From: Heyndrickxia acidicola | GTDB taxonomy: Bacteria; Bacillota; Bacilli; Bacillales; Bacillaceae_C | Assembly: GCF_001636425.1 (NCBI RefSeq) | Contig: NZ_KV440953.1 | Span: forward strand, 2,492,847 to 2,556,846 | DNA length: 64,000 nucleotides | Direction of reading: 5' to 3' | In this document: piece by piece, positions 8,559 through 16,462 of the stretch | Numbering within the stretch: the stretch's first letter is position 1 | How the letters are laid out: every line of letters starts with the position of its first letter | The notes under the pieces: generated by a model | What the model was told of the DNA's origin: nothing | Databases searched by the model: none | The model's input: the letters and a program-made list of their open reading frames with translations, nothing else | Translations under genes and position numbers: made by a program

Positions 8559-9827
8559 CTAAAATAGATTTCCCGCTTTATTGAAGGAAAGTTCATAAAG
8601 ATTTGAAATTTGTTCCATATTCTCATGCTTACCAATTTCCTCAAGTATTGCTTCCGATACCTCTATTTCACTTATTTCTAATGTGTTTTTTATACGTACC
8701 AGCTTTACATTTTCAAAGTCTAAGATATTGCAAGTTTTAATAGCAGCTTGAATTGCTTCACGATCATTGGCCAGGGTGGTTGCGATTTTAGTTGGGGCTA
8801 CTACTGTTGATGTCAGCCCATTGGCATATGTACCCTCTCTATCCATTTTGTCCACTAAACGCTGTGTGGTAAAATCTGCTGTGCCAACCCCATTTGCGTT
8901 CCCCTCTGATTGAGGAGTTAAATCAAGTACTACCATTTTATTTACCTCGGGTCCTCCATAAGCATATGGAGTTGGATATCTGCCTGTTATATTGGGATCC
9001 ATCCCATCTCCGCTGATATTCTTTCCAATTTCATCTATAACCAGAACATCCAATTCCTCAAAGAAAAGCCTTGGCAGTAATGCCTTTGCCCTTACCTGTA
9101 ACTCAGGTTCCTTTTCGATAATTTCTTCTGGAGAAAGTACTTCTACGATGGCCACTTTATCAAATGAGTTTTCAATAGTTGCCACGCCAAAAAGCAAAGG
9201 TTTTTCTTTCATTATTACCTTAGCCATAGCTGGTACATTTTCTGCCATATACTTAAATCCCAATTGGTGGCATGCTTCAGCACCTTTTTGCTTTCCTAAA
9301 CCGATACTAATCATTTTCATGATTCCACTTTCAACAGGGCCTCTAAAAGCGGTATGTGGTTTTATTCGGTTAATCACGATGATTCCATCTGCCTTTGAAG
9401 CAAACTTATCTACATAGACAGGGAGCTTATTTGGCAATTCACCTACTTTTACAACTTCCATGGATGAACGAATCTCCGCTCCAACACTTTCTTTTGTGAT
9501 CCCAAGATGTTCTAGAACAGCACGCTGACCTTCTGCCGTCGCACCGCCATGACTTCCCATACTCGGTACAATAAATGGTTTTGCCCCTAATTCCTTTAAG
9601 AATTTCACAGTAACCGCTACAATTTCCACAATACGATCGAGTCCCCTGCTTCCAACTGCAATTGCAATTTCCATTCCTGGGTGAATCTTATCTTTAATAT
9701 GTTGTTGATGTAATTTCTGATTTAATATCAAATCAAGATCATCAATTTTTCTATCATCAAAGTTTACTTTTACTTTTGCCATTTTTGGAATAGGAACATC
9801 TTTGAGCAGCTCTTGGAGAATACCCAC
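8559..9827 (-). CDS. Nickel-pincer-dependent racemase/epimerase of the LarA family
   Basis: LarA-family (DUF2088) enzyme that would use the cofactor made by the downstream lar genes. Catalytic landmarks of L. plantarum LarA can be placed: H93 in SMGSHGGAT (His108), H158 in RIKPHTAF (His174), K171 in SGIMKMI (Lys184, covalent cofactor link) and H187 in EACHQLG (His200, nickel ligand). The Lys-to-His spacing is 16, as in LarA; the H158-to-K171 interval is three residues longer than in LarA. The start is GTG 9827 because AAAGGGAG lies about 9 nt upstream; the in-frame GTG 9836 and TTG 9833 sit too close to it. It is first in the operon. By context I infer a sugar-acid 2-epimerase (D-mannonate/D-gluconate); lactate or another 2-hydroxy acid remains possible. 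Confidence 0.82.
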   Translation of the reverse strand: MGILQELLKDVPIPKMAKVKVNFDDRKIDDLDLILNQKLHQQHIKDKIHPGMEIAIAVGSRGLDRIVEIVAVTVKFLKELGAKPFIVPSMGSHGGATAEGQRAVLEHLGITKESVGAEIRSSMEVVKVGELPNKLPVYVDKFASKADGIIVINRIKPHTAFRGPVESGIMKMISIGLGKQKGAEACHQLGFKYMAENVPAMAKVIMKEKPLLFGVATIENSFDKVAIVEVLSPEEIIEKEPELQVRAKALLPRLFFEELDVLVIDEIGKNISGDGMDPNITGRYPTPYAYGGPEVNKMVVLDLTPQSEGNANGVGTADFTTQRLVDKMDREGTYANGLTSTVVAPTKIATTLANDREAIQAAIKTCNILDFENVKLVRIKNTLEISEIEVSEAILEEIGKHENMEQISNLYELSFNKAGNLF

Positions 9828-9873
9828 TGACAACACTCCCTTTTATCAAAAAGTTTAGCACCTACAGACCAAA

Positions 9874-9887
9874 TGTAATCCCTTTCA
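9874..9887 (-). promoter_or_regulatory. cre-like 14-mer in the leader of the nickel-pincer operon
   Basis: Minus-strand TGAAAGGGATTACA matches the CcpA cre consensus TGWAANCGNTNWCA except that the central C is G. The uxaC leader carries TGTAAGGGTTTACA with the same deviation. Carbon catabolite control is inferred. Confidence 0.45.
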
Positions 9888-9923
9888 TTACAAAGTAAAT
9901 AAGAGGACTTCTCATCCTGATTT

Positions 9924-9949
9924 ATTAATTCGTTTACTAAACAAATTAA
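9924..9949. promoter_or_regulatory. ROK/XylR-type operator of the nickel-pincer operon
   Basis: A 26-bp sequence with arms TTAATTCGTTTA and TAAACAAATTAA around a central C (one mismatch in the 12-bp arms). The identical 26 bp occur at 17923-17948 in front of uxaC. It resembles the B. subtilis XylR operator in form (TTAGTTTGTTT half sites). It lies immediately downstream of the -10 box, a repressor position. Confidence 0.75.
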
Positions 9950-9960
9950 TAATCATCAGT

Positions 9961-9989
9961 ATCTTATCATCATGGTTACTTTCCGTCAA
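9961..9989 (-). promoter_or_regulatory. SigA-type promoter of the nickel-pincer operon
   Basis: Minus strand: TTGACG (9989-9984), a 17-bp spacer, TAAGAT (9966-9961). The operator follows directly, and the GTG start of the LarA-family gene is about 130 bp downstream. Confidence 0.7.
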
Positions 9990-10185
9990 TATTCCAAACC
10001 CTCTATTCATCTACTGAAGCCAGGCCACTAATTTCAACCTGCTTTTTATGGCTAATAAAAATTAAAACGGCAAGCGCGTATTCCTGCCTAGAAATTTTTG
10101 GGTTAAGGGCCCCCTTCAGATGCATGTGTTTAGGAAGCTCCTCTCCCATCCGCCGAAGAAATCAACAGACAAGATTAATTGTTTT

Positions 10186-11049
10186 TTAATTAAACCATTC
10201 TGCATACCCTTGTTCTCTCAAGTAATTAGCGGATATCTCCAAACAGTCAAAAGGATCTCTTCCATATGTATCATCTTGTTCTACTAAAAAGTACTGTACT
10301 CCGCTCTCTAGGCCTGCTTTCATTATTTCTGTTATATTGAGGTTTCCTTCACCAAGCTCTGCAAATTCAATAATGTTAGTAAATTTTTGATTAAATTTAG
10401 TATGATCACTCATGTCTTCTTCGGTTAAATCCATGTGACCAATCCGATAATCTTTTAAATGGATAAGTGAGACACGCCCCGCAAATCGTTTGATAACCTC
10501 GACGGGATTTTGTCCGCCTCGTTGAATCCAATGAACATCCAGCTCATAACCGAGTTTGGATGTATTATCTTTCATAATGTCCAATAAGCATGCTCCATCA
10601 TATTTCTCGAATTCAATATGGTGATTATGATAATATAATTCTATTCCGTATTCCGCCAATTTATTTGCCATTGCCTCTGCATCTTGTATGTATGTCATCA
10701 CTTTCTCTTTATGCCCCATTAAATTTACCGGCATCATACCTATACGAATAAATTTGCAATCCAAGGCTTTACAGTCATTAACAATTTTTTCGAAATGACT
10801 TTTTAATGATTCACCTGGCATCCCTGGCATTGTATCTAAAGGAGCCGAAATCGATGTAATCTTGATATCAAAATCTTTACTGGCTCTTTTTAGTTCAGAT
10901 ACATTTTCTGAGGTCATTGGTATTTGAGTTACTTCGGCATAATTATATCCCAATTCTTTTATTTTTCTCATGGTTTCATATGCGCCTATTTCAGCTACCT
11001 TGTTTTTAAGATTAAACATTTGCACACCGATTTTACCTTTGATTGTCAT
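10186..11049 (-). CDS. Sugar phosphate isomerase/epimerase-like TIM barrel (xylose-isomerase-like fold)
   Basis: 287-residue protein of the AP-endonuclease-2/xylose-isomerase-like superfamily. Metal-binding-type segments are visible: YYHNHHIEF, ELDVHWIQRGGQNP, SLIHLKDYR and LVEQDDTYG. Such proteins act as isomerases, epimerases or dehydratases on sugars or inositol derivatives, often next to Gfo/Idh/MocA oxidoreductases as here. Start at 11049 with GGAGG upstream, one base after the stop of the preceding gene. Last gene of a four-gene operon; no strong terminator is visible after it. The substrate cannot be told from the sequence. Confidence 0.82.
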   Translation of the reverse strand: MTIKGKIGVQMFNLKNKVAEIGAYETMRKIKELGYNYAEVTQIPMTSENVSELKRASKDFDIKITSISAPLDTMPGMPGESLKSHFEKIVNDCKALDCKFIRIGMMPVNLMGHKEKVMTYIQDAEAMANKLAEYGIELYYHNHHIEFEKYDGACLLDIMKDNTSKLGYELDVHWIQRGGQNPVEVIKRFAGRVSLIHLKDYRIGHMDLTEEDMSDHTKFNQKFTNIIEFAELGEGNLNITEIMKAGLESGVQYFLVEQDDTYGRDPFDCLEISANYLREQGYAEWFN

Positions 11050-11050
11050 C

Positions 11051-12061
11051 TTAAAAAACCTCCATTATGATTTCTTTTTTCTGTTCAGAAGACTTGCGAA
11101 TGGCGTCAATCATTTTTATAGAAGGAAGAGCATCCTTCACATGCACATAGTCATGAGCATTTTGAATAATGCAGTCATAAAAGCGATTAATTAACTTTAC
11201 GTGACTTGCTCCATAATAAAATTTTGAACCAGGCAATTTGATATCTTCCGCCAGATCTTCTCTTTCGCCGTTTTCATGTATTCTCGTTAATATACTGTCT
11301 TTTATCGAAAACTTAGCTTTCTCAAAAAGAATCTCCAATTCAACGCTGGAGTTTTCTGCATTCGCAATAGTAGCAAAAAATAAACCCCTTGCTCCGTTCT
11401 TAAATTGAATATGGGATGAAGCTGTATCCTCTACTTCAATGTCATATTGCAATAATTGACTAATTGTTCCTCTGATATCCTCAATATCTCCCCCGAGGAG
11501 CTGCATTAAATCCAAGGTATGGATAGATTGATTAATCATTACTCCTCCGCCGGCATATTTCATTATTCCTCTCCACGGTTTAGCCTCATAATATTCTCTC
11601 GGTCTAAACCAGGTTACTAGTCCTTTTACACCTAAAACGGTGCCATAAATTCCTTTTCTTGCAATTTTAAGCAGCGTTTCAAATGATTCATTATAGCGAT
11701 TTTGAAAACAAACACAAATTTTTACATTTGAATTCTCTTCTTCCAATTTTAAAAGTTCCATTCCTTCATCCGTATTTAAAGCTAATGGCTTTTCCTGAAT
11801 TACATGAACGCCTTTTTCGACACAGGCTTTTGTTACGGGATAATGCAGGTAATGCGGTAAACAAACATGTACACAATCCAAAGCTTCACTTTCAAGCATC
11901 TGCTGATAATCAGTATAAAAATTTACTTTAGGATCAAAACCATTCTTTAAGCCTTCATTTATATCGCAAACCGCTGCTAAATAGGCATTCGGGTTTGCTT
12001 GTATAGCTGCAAGATGAATACCTGAAATATCTCCAAGTCCTATCACCGCTACCTTTAACAT
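11051..12061 (-). CDS. Gfo/Idh/MocA-family oxidoreductase (second of two)
   Basis: 336-residue NAD(P)-dependent oxidoreductase. The Rossmann motif GLGDISG is at residues 8-14, the conserved Glu-Lys-Pro loop appears as VIQEKPLAL, and the C-terminal domain has NQSIHTLDLMQLLGG with the usual catalytic His. Related enzymes oxidise or epimerise inositols and glycosides, often at C3. Start at 12061 with GGGAGAGGAT upstream. A perfect 12-bp hairpin lies between it and the preceding gene. It shares only the general family pattern with the other oxidoreductase here, so the two probably act on different intermediates. Confidence 0.87.
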   Translation of the reverse strand: MLKVAVIGLGDISGIHLAAIQANPNAYLAAVCDINEGLKNGFDPKVNFYTDYQQMLESEALDCVHVCLPHYLHYPVTKACVEKGVHVIQEKPLALNTDEGMELLKLEEENSNVKICVCFQNRYNESFETLLKIARKGIYGTVLGVKGLVTWFRPREYYEAKPWRGIMKYAGGGVMINQSIHTLDLMQLLGGDIEDIRGTISQLLQYDIEVEDTASSHIQFKNGARGLFFATIANAENSSVELEILFEKAKFSIKDSILTRIHENGEREDLAEDIKLPGSKFYYGASHVKLINRFYDCIIQNAHDYVHVKDALPSIKMIDAIRKSSEQKKEIIMEVF

Positions 12062-12081
12062 CGTATCCTCTCCCTTATAGG

Positions 12082-12112
12082 CTAACCCATGGCAAAAGAA
12101 GCCATGGGTTAG
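12082..12112 (-). other. Intercistronic hairpin, 12-bp perfect stem
   Basis: CTAACCCATGGC pairs with GCCATGGGTTAG across a 7-nt loop, with no T-run after it. It sits between the two oxidoreductase genes and is more likely an mRNA processing or stability element than a terminator. Confidence 0.6.
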
Positions 12113-12125
12113 AGCTCATTCTATT

Positions 12126-13286
12126 CTATATTTTTATTGGGGCCTTCTTTTCTTCCGCAATCTTTTTATTTAATTCTTTAAGATATAATTCTTCATCAAA
12201 AGGAATCTCTACTTCTTTCCCTAACCAGCTTGACAAATGAATAGCATTTGCAAGTGTTACTCCATGGATGCCATCGCTGCCTGGTGCTAATAAAGGAGTC
12301 CCATGAACGATATTTGACGCAAAATTTTCCAAAACCCCAATATGCTGGCTTCCCCAAACGCTTTCAAACTCAATGACTTCTTCGCTGTACACATCATCCA
12401 GATTTGCACCGCTAAATATCTTGGCAGCTTCTGCCCAGCTAATGCTGTCACTCATTTCAGATTCAGGTTTAGCAAGACGTTTGATTGTCACTTTTCTGCT
12501 ATCATCGACTATGATTTTTCCTTTGTCTCCTAAAATTTCAAAGCGGTCTGTACCTACTGCATCATGTGTACACGTAATAAAGACTCCTGTGGCCCCATTT
12601 CCATAGTCAAGCATAGCAGTGACTTCATCTTCCACAGATATGTTTCTTTGATAACCGTACTTAATATTGGAATAGACCTTTTTAGGCATACCGCAGATCC
12701 ATTGAAGTAAGTCTATTTGGTGAGGAGCCTGATTGACAAGGACACCACCGCCTTCTCCTTCCCATGTTGCTCTCCATGCGCTTTGGTCATAATATCCCTG
12801 CGGCCTCCACCACGTAGTAATAATCCAGTTTGTGCGGCGGATCTGTCCTATTTCGCCACTATCAATGATCTTTTTCACTTTTTGATAGAGTGGATTGGTA
12901 CGTTGATTAAACATAATCCCGAATGTCAGTTCCGGCTTAGTTGCTGCAAATTCATTTAATTCGCGAACTTGTTTTGTATAAACACCTGCCGGCTTTTCTA
13001 CTAATACATGAATATTTCTTTTTAAAGCTGCAATCCCCATTTCAGGATGCAGATAGTGAGGAACACAAGTAACCACTGCATCAACATCCCCGCTCTCGAG
13101 CATGTCGATATAATGATCATAGAATGGAATATCCGGATACTTTTCATCAGCAAGAGCCTTTTTAGCAGGATCACTGTCACAAATAGCTCCAAGTACCATG
13201 TTCTCCACTTTCCCTTCTACTAAAAAGCCCGCATAGGTTCCCCCTTGTGCTCCAAGTCCAATAACACCCATTCTAACGTCAGCCAT
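12126..13286 (-). CDS. Gfo/Idh/MocA-family oxidoreductase (first of two)
   Basis: 386-residue NAD(P)-dependent oxidoreductase. Motifs: GLGAQGGTYAG near the N-terminus, VLVEKPAGV for the EKP loop, and GGGVLVNQAPHQIDLLQWICG in the substrate domain. ATG at 13286 overlaps the TGA of the upstream gene (TGATG), so translation is coupled; AGGGAGGAATTTTG precedes it. An in-frame TTG one codon earlier is rejected as start. Together with the two TIM barrels this looks like a small catabolic module for a sugar, inositol or glycoside. No transporter or kinase is in the operon. Confidence 0.87.
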   Translation of the reverse strand: MADVRMGVIGLGAQGGTYAGFLVEGKVENMVLGAICDSDPAKKALADEKYPDIPFYDHYIDMLESGDVDAVVTCVPHYLHPEMGIAALKRNIHVLVEKPAGVYTKQVRELNEFAATKPELTFGIMFNQRTNPLYQKVKKIIDSGEIGQIRRTNWIITTWWRPQGYYDQSAWRATWEGEGGGVLVNQAPHQIDLLQWICGMPKKVYSNIKYGYQRNISVEDEVTAMLDYGNGATGVFITCTHDAVGTDRFEILGDKGKIIVDDSRKVTIKRLAKPESEMSDSISWAEAAKIFSGANLDDVYSEEVIEFESVWGSQHIGVLENFASNIVHGTPLLAPGSDGIHGVTLANAIHLSSWLGKEVEIPFDEELYLKELNKKIAEEKKAPIKI

Positions 13287-14176
13287 CAAAATTCCTCCCT
13301 GCTTTCAATTGTTTTAAGTATATTCAGTAACGCTTCATATTGAATTTTATATGCACTGGCACCATTCAGTCCGTTCAGATTTTTAATATACTCTGGTGCT
13401 TCCTCTAATTCTAAATCCTTTAAAGAATCGAAGAGGACAAGGTGTGGTTCAAGTGTTAAAAATCCCTTATATCCGCTTTGAACTGCCTGACTAAGTATTT
13501 CCGGTATTTTCCCATCACCTTGTCCGCACACAACATTCTGACCGTCCGTTAGAACTGCATCCTTAATATGTATATATTCAATCTCGTCCTTTAACAGCTC
13601 GTAGCATAGCTGGGGATCCTCACCACATTGTATGAAGTTGGCAAAATCAAAAATAGCTTTAAAGCGTGCAGAGCCTACCTCTTTCAAAATATCTTTACAC
13701 CTTCTAGCAATATCTCCAAATATGTCTTTTTCATTTTCATGTAATAAAATAACATTGTGCTTTTCTGCAATCGCTGAAAATTCTTTTAGCTTTCTGATAA
13801 CGTCATTCCTATAGTCATCTGGATTATCATCCTGCGGAATGAAAAAGCTGAAAATCCTAATATAATTACAATCTAGCAGATTACTTATTTGGCAAAGGCT
13901 CTCAAGCATAACCTTCTGCTTGTTAAACGCTTCTTCGTCAGTAATTAATATTTTTCCTATGGGGGAACCAATAGAAGAAACACCAATCTCCGCTTTCTTA
14001 AGCCTTGGCAATACTTGATCTTTGATTTCAGCTAACGAAAAATCACCAATATTTTTCCCATCAATGCCACGTAATGAAATGTAGCGCATTCCCAAATTGG
14101 CAACAACCTCTAGTTGTACGTTAAAATCAGATGAAATTTCATCTGAGAATCCCGAAATTATCAAATTATTATTCAT
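13286..14176 (-). CDS. Sugar phosphate isomerase/epimerase-like TIM barrel, first gene of the operon
   Basis: 296-residue xylose-isomerase-like TIM barrel. Typical strand-end segments are ILLHENEKDIFG, AIFDFANFIQCGEDP, YIHIKDAVLTDG, GQGDGKIPEIL and FLTLEPHL. It is distinct from the second TIM barrel of the operon and shows little similarity to it by eye. ATG at 14176 has GAGAGGAGC upstream. The stop codon overlaps the start of the next gene. The divergent AraC-type regulator starts 175 nt away, so that gap should hold both promoters. Substrate unknown. Confidence 0.82.
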   Translation of the reverse strand: MNNNLIISGFSDEISSDFNVQLEVVANLGMRYISLRGIDGKNIGDFSLAEIKDQVLPRLKKAEIGVSSIGSPIGKILITDEEAFNKQKVMLESLCQISNLLDCNYIRIFSFFIPQDDNPDDYRNDVIRKLKEFSAIAEKHNVILLHENEKDIFGDIARRCKDILKEVGSARFKAIFDFANFIQCGEDPQLCYELLKDEIEYIHIKDAVLTDGQNVVCGQGDGKIPEILSQAVQSGYKGFLTLEPHLVLFDSLKDLELEEAPEYIKNLNGLNGASAYKIQYEALLNILKTIESREEF

Positions 14177-14240
14177 TTACGCCTGCTCCTCTCAGTAAGT
14201 TCAGCTAAAAAGAAATGAACAATCACGATTTCATCATAAA

Positions 14241-14254
14241 TGATAACGCTTTTT
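14241..14254 (-). promoter_or_regulatory. Partial cre-like site in the divergent AraC/operon gap
   Basis: Minus-strand AAAAAGCGTTATCA agrees with the cre consensus at 12 of 14 positions; only the leading TG is missing. It lies between the AraC-type regulator and the Gfo/Idh operon. Weak by itself. Confidence 0.3.
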
Positions 14255-14351
14255 TTCACTCGTAAATTTTTGCGATAAACAGTAAAATTACTAATATAAT
14301 TTTCTTTTCCTAAAACAGAAATTAACTATTCACAGATTTGGAGTGTTTTTC

Positions 14352-15599
14352 ATGAATCACATAGAAGAGGAAATTAATAAGATTTGTAATTTTGCCTTTC
14401 ATTATTCAAATTTAGACACTCTTTTTATCGACTCACACTCTCAAATAAAATGGGATTATTCCTATCATCAAGTGCCAAAACCTCTCATGTATTTTTTTGA
14501 GAATATGCAGCTGCGCTTACATCTTCATGATGACAAGTTCTCAGACGATATTTTATTCCATTCAACCCCGTATAAGCTCAGCTTTATCTCTGCGAAATTA
14601 TTTGAAGAGCAGAACTATATTGGAAGTATTGTTGTAGGGCCCTATCTTTTAGAAGAACCTTCAGCTCTAATGGTTCGGGATATTTTATTAGAAAATCAAT
14701 TATCTATTTCATTAATGCCTATAATGGAACAATATTATATGTCCCTCCCGATAGTAGGAACATTTAAAGCTAAGAACATCGCTGAATTTTTAGGGTATCT
14801 TGCTGTAAACATGCCACAAGCTCCTTCCAAGGTCCTTAGTTTTACAGATATAAACTATAATTCTCAAAGAGAATACACTTTAATCCCAGATTCTATAAAG
14901 CAGAATAACGAGCACTCTATTGCTCATATTAATGCAAGATATCGTTCAGAAAAGGACATGATGTTTGCCATTGAGAGTGGAGATTTGGAGAAATTAGAAA
15001 AAATAATGGCCAAAGAAATGTACTTTTTCTCAAAAGTTCCTGATCGAATACCGAATGATCCCTTACGATCTCGAAAAAACTTGTCCTTTGTAACCAATAC
15101 TGTATTAAGAATAGCTGCTGAAAATGGCGGACTTCATCCAGTTTACATTGATAGCATCTCTAGAAACTTTGCCATTCAAATTGAAAAAACAACTACCATT
15201 CAGCAGCTAACTGAGCTGCGAAATAAAATGTATATTGAATATTGCAAGGCTGTTCGTAAGCTTTCCATTAAGAAGTATAATCGAGTTATCATAAAAGCAA
15301 TTGATTTTATCAGAATGAATCTGGATCAAAATTTAACACTAGAAAATATAGCCAGTGCCGTTGAATCAAGCCCTTTTAAATTATCTAGACAATTTAAATT
15401 AGAAACAAGTCAGTCGATTACAGAGTACATTAATAAACTTAGAATAAATGAATCCCTAAAGCTGATGGAGAATGAAAATCTCTCTATTACAGATATCTCT
15501 CAAATAGTTGGTTTTAATGATGGGAATTATTTCACAAAAGTGTTCAAAAAAATCACTGGTCTAACACCCTCACAGTATCGAAACGGAAAAAACAAATAG
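14352..15599 (+). CDS. AraC-family transcriptional regulator
   Basis: 415 residues. The C-terminal 100 residues carry two AraC helix-turn-helix motifs (LTLENIASAVESSPFKLSRQFK and LSITDISQIVGFNDGNYFTKVFKKITGLTPSQYR). The N-terminal 200 residues form a sensory domain with the IVVGPYLLEE pattern seen in regulators of the YSIRK-associated type; the ligand is unknown. ATG 14352 is preferred over GTG 14343 because GGAG lies 8 nt before the ATG and overlaps the GTG. It is divergent from the Gfo/Idh-TIM barrel operon and most probably controls it. It ends just before the repeat-rich gap. Confidence 0.88.
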   Translation: MNHIEEEINKICNFAFHYSNLDTLFIDSHSQIKWDYSYHQVPKPLMYFFENMQLRLHLHDDKFSDDILFHSTPYKLSFISAKLFEEQNYIGSIVVGPYLLEEPSALMVRDILLENQLSISLMPIMEQYYMSLPIVGTFKAKNIAEFLGYLAVNMPQAPSKVLSFTDINYNSQREYTLIPDSIKQNNEHSIAHINARYRSEKDMMFAIESGDLEKLEKIMAKEMYFFSKVPDRIPNDPLRSRKNLSFVTNTVLRIAAENGGLHPVYIDSISRNFAIQIEKTTTIQQLTELRNKMYIEYCKAVRKLSIKKYNRVIIKAIDFIRMNLDQNLTLENIASAVESSPFKLSRQFKLETSQSITEYINKLRINESLKLMENENLSITDISQIVGFNDGNYFTKVFKKITGLTPSQYRNGKNK

Positions 15600-15639
15600 A
15601 CTCATTTTATAATTTAAATGAGCTAATTTTTGGTACCCA

Positions 15640-15801
15640 TATTGGTGGAGCTGGCAGATGCGGGACTCCTTCTGCACACAAGCGGACGACTGCAGCGGAA
15701 GGCACAAGACTCCTGTGAAAACGCTAGTTAGGAGTAGAACCTGCAGAAGCTTGCTATGATGAGGCTCAGCAACCCTCCCCGCGGAAAGCGAGTGCCTGCA
15801 G
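15640..15801. repeat. Degenerate copy of a GC-rich Bacillaceae intergenic repeat
   Basis: Contains the core phrases GACTCCTGTG, GCAGAAGCTTGC and CCCCGCGGAAAGCGAGTGC. It is more decayed than the neighbouring copy at 15955. Coding potential is absent: short reading frames here are repeat artefacts. Confidence 0.65.
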
Positions 15802-15909
15802 GAAAAACAGAGCACAACCATGTCTTTGTATAATCCCATTACAGATTTTAATTCAGAGCTAATTGGAGTGAGTGCTTGAAGCCGAAAATAACAAGCAGGA
15901 AGATCAAGG
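15795..15909. repeat. 115-bp direct repeat, copy 1
   Basis: Begins CCTGCAGGAAAAACAGAGC and ends with AAGCAGGAAGATCAAGG. It is nearly identical (about four differences) to 16082-16196 and follows the GC-rich repeat in both places, so the whole unit was duplicated in tandem. Confidence 0.85.
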
Positions 15910-15954
15910 CACAATCAATCACTATGTAAAATTCAATGTTGAATTGATACCAAA

Positions 15955-16081
15955 GTTGATTGGAGCGAAAGGCACGAGACTCCTGCGGGATCCAGCGTGT
16001 TTGCGGAGACCCCGCAGGAGCTTGCGACGAGGAGGCTCCCTGGCCGCCCCGCGGAATGCGAGAGCCTGCAGCGCAAATCAA
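15955..16081. repeat. GC-rich Bacillaceae intergenic repeat, better preserved copy
   Basis: Contains GACTCCTGCGGGATC, GACCCCGCAGGAGCTTGCG, GACGAGGAGGCTC and CCGCCCCGCGGAATGCG. The CTCCTGCGGG and CCCCGCAGGAG segments are complementary and would fold. This type of repeat is common in Bacillaceae intergenic regions; its function is unknown to me. Confidence 0.75.
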
Positions 16082-16196
16082 CCTGCAGGAAAAACAGAGC
16101 ACAACCATGTCTTTGTATAATCCCATTACTGATTTGAATTCAGAGTTAATTGGAGTGAGTGCTTGAAGCCGAAAATAACAAGCAGGAAGATCAAGG
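16082..16196. repeat. 115-bp direct repeat, copy 2
   Basis: Second copy of the unit at 15795-15909. It lies immediately downstream of the leftward orphan promoter at 16277-16305. Confidence 0.85.
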
Positions 16197-16240
16197 ATTC
16201 AGTCTTCTAATTTTATTTTTCGAAAATATTTGATATTTTT

Positions 16241-16268
16241 TTAATTAGTTTATCAAACTAACTAATTA
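16241..16268. promoter_or_regulatory. Third ROK/XylR-like operator, in an orphan promoter region
   Basis: The core TTAGTTT-ATC-AAACTAA is a perfect 7-bp inverted repeat at 16245-16261, extended by TTAA on the left and CTAATTA on the right. It lies directly downstream of a leftward promoter, as do the operators of uxaC and the nickel-pincer operon. Its sequence is related to those but not identical. Confidence 0.55.
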
Positions 16269-16276
16269 TTATTGGT

Positions 16277-16305
16277 AGCATAACATCATCTATAGAAAGC
16301 GTCAA
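16277..16305 (-). promoter_or_regulatory. Orphan leftward promoter
   Basis: Minus strand: TTGACG (16305-16300), a 17-bp spacer, TATGCT (16282-16277). It has the same -35 and spacer length as the two other promoters of the putative regulon. A cre-like TAATAGCGCTTACA (16326-16313) lies just upstream. Downstream there are only repeats and the convergent AraC gene, so no target gene remains. Confidence 0.6.
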
Positions 16306-16356
16306 TATAAAATGTAAGCGCTATTATTATTTATTTCTGTTAATCTTGACTGTTAA

Positions 16357-16391
16357 TTTCTGCGGTAGGTGCCTAGCGCCTGCCGCGGAAA
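16357..16391 (+). other. Strong hairpin downstream of uxaC
   Basis: TTTCTGCGGTAGGTGC pairs with GCGCCTGCCGCGGAAA across a 3-nt loop: 16 pairs on the plus strand, three of them G-U. On the minus strand those three become C-A mismatches. No T-run follows. Role unknown. Confidence 0.5.
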
Positions 16392-16462
16392 TCAACATAG
16401 GCATTGTTCTGCTCCTGCAACTGTAAATTAAGTATTTAGTATAGTGTAATTCAAATTTATCC

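Noticed and set aside
15570-16166. Several overlapping 68-114 codon frames on both strands
   Set aside because: They fall in the tandem repeats; two even share the same peptide because of the 115-bp duplication. No ribosome binding sites.
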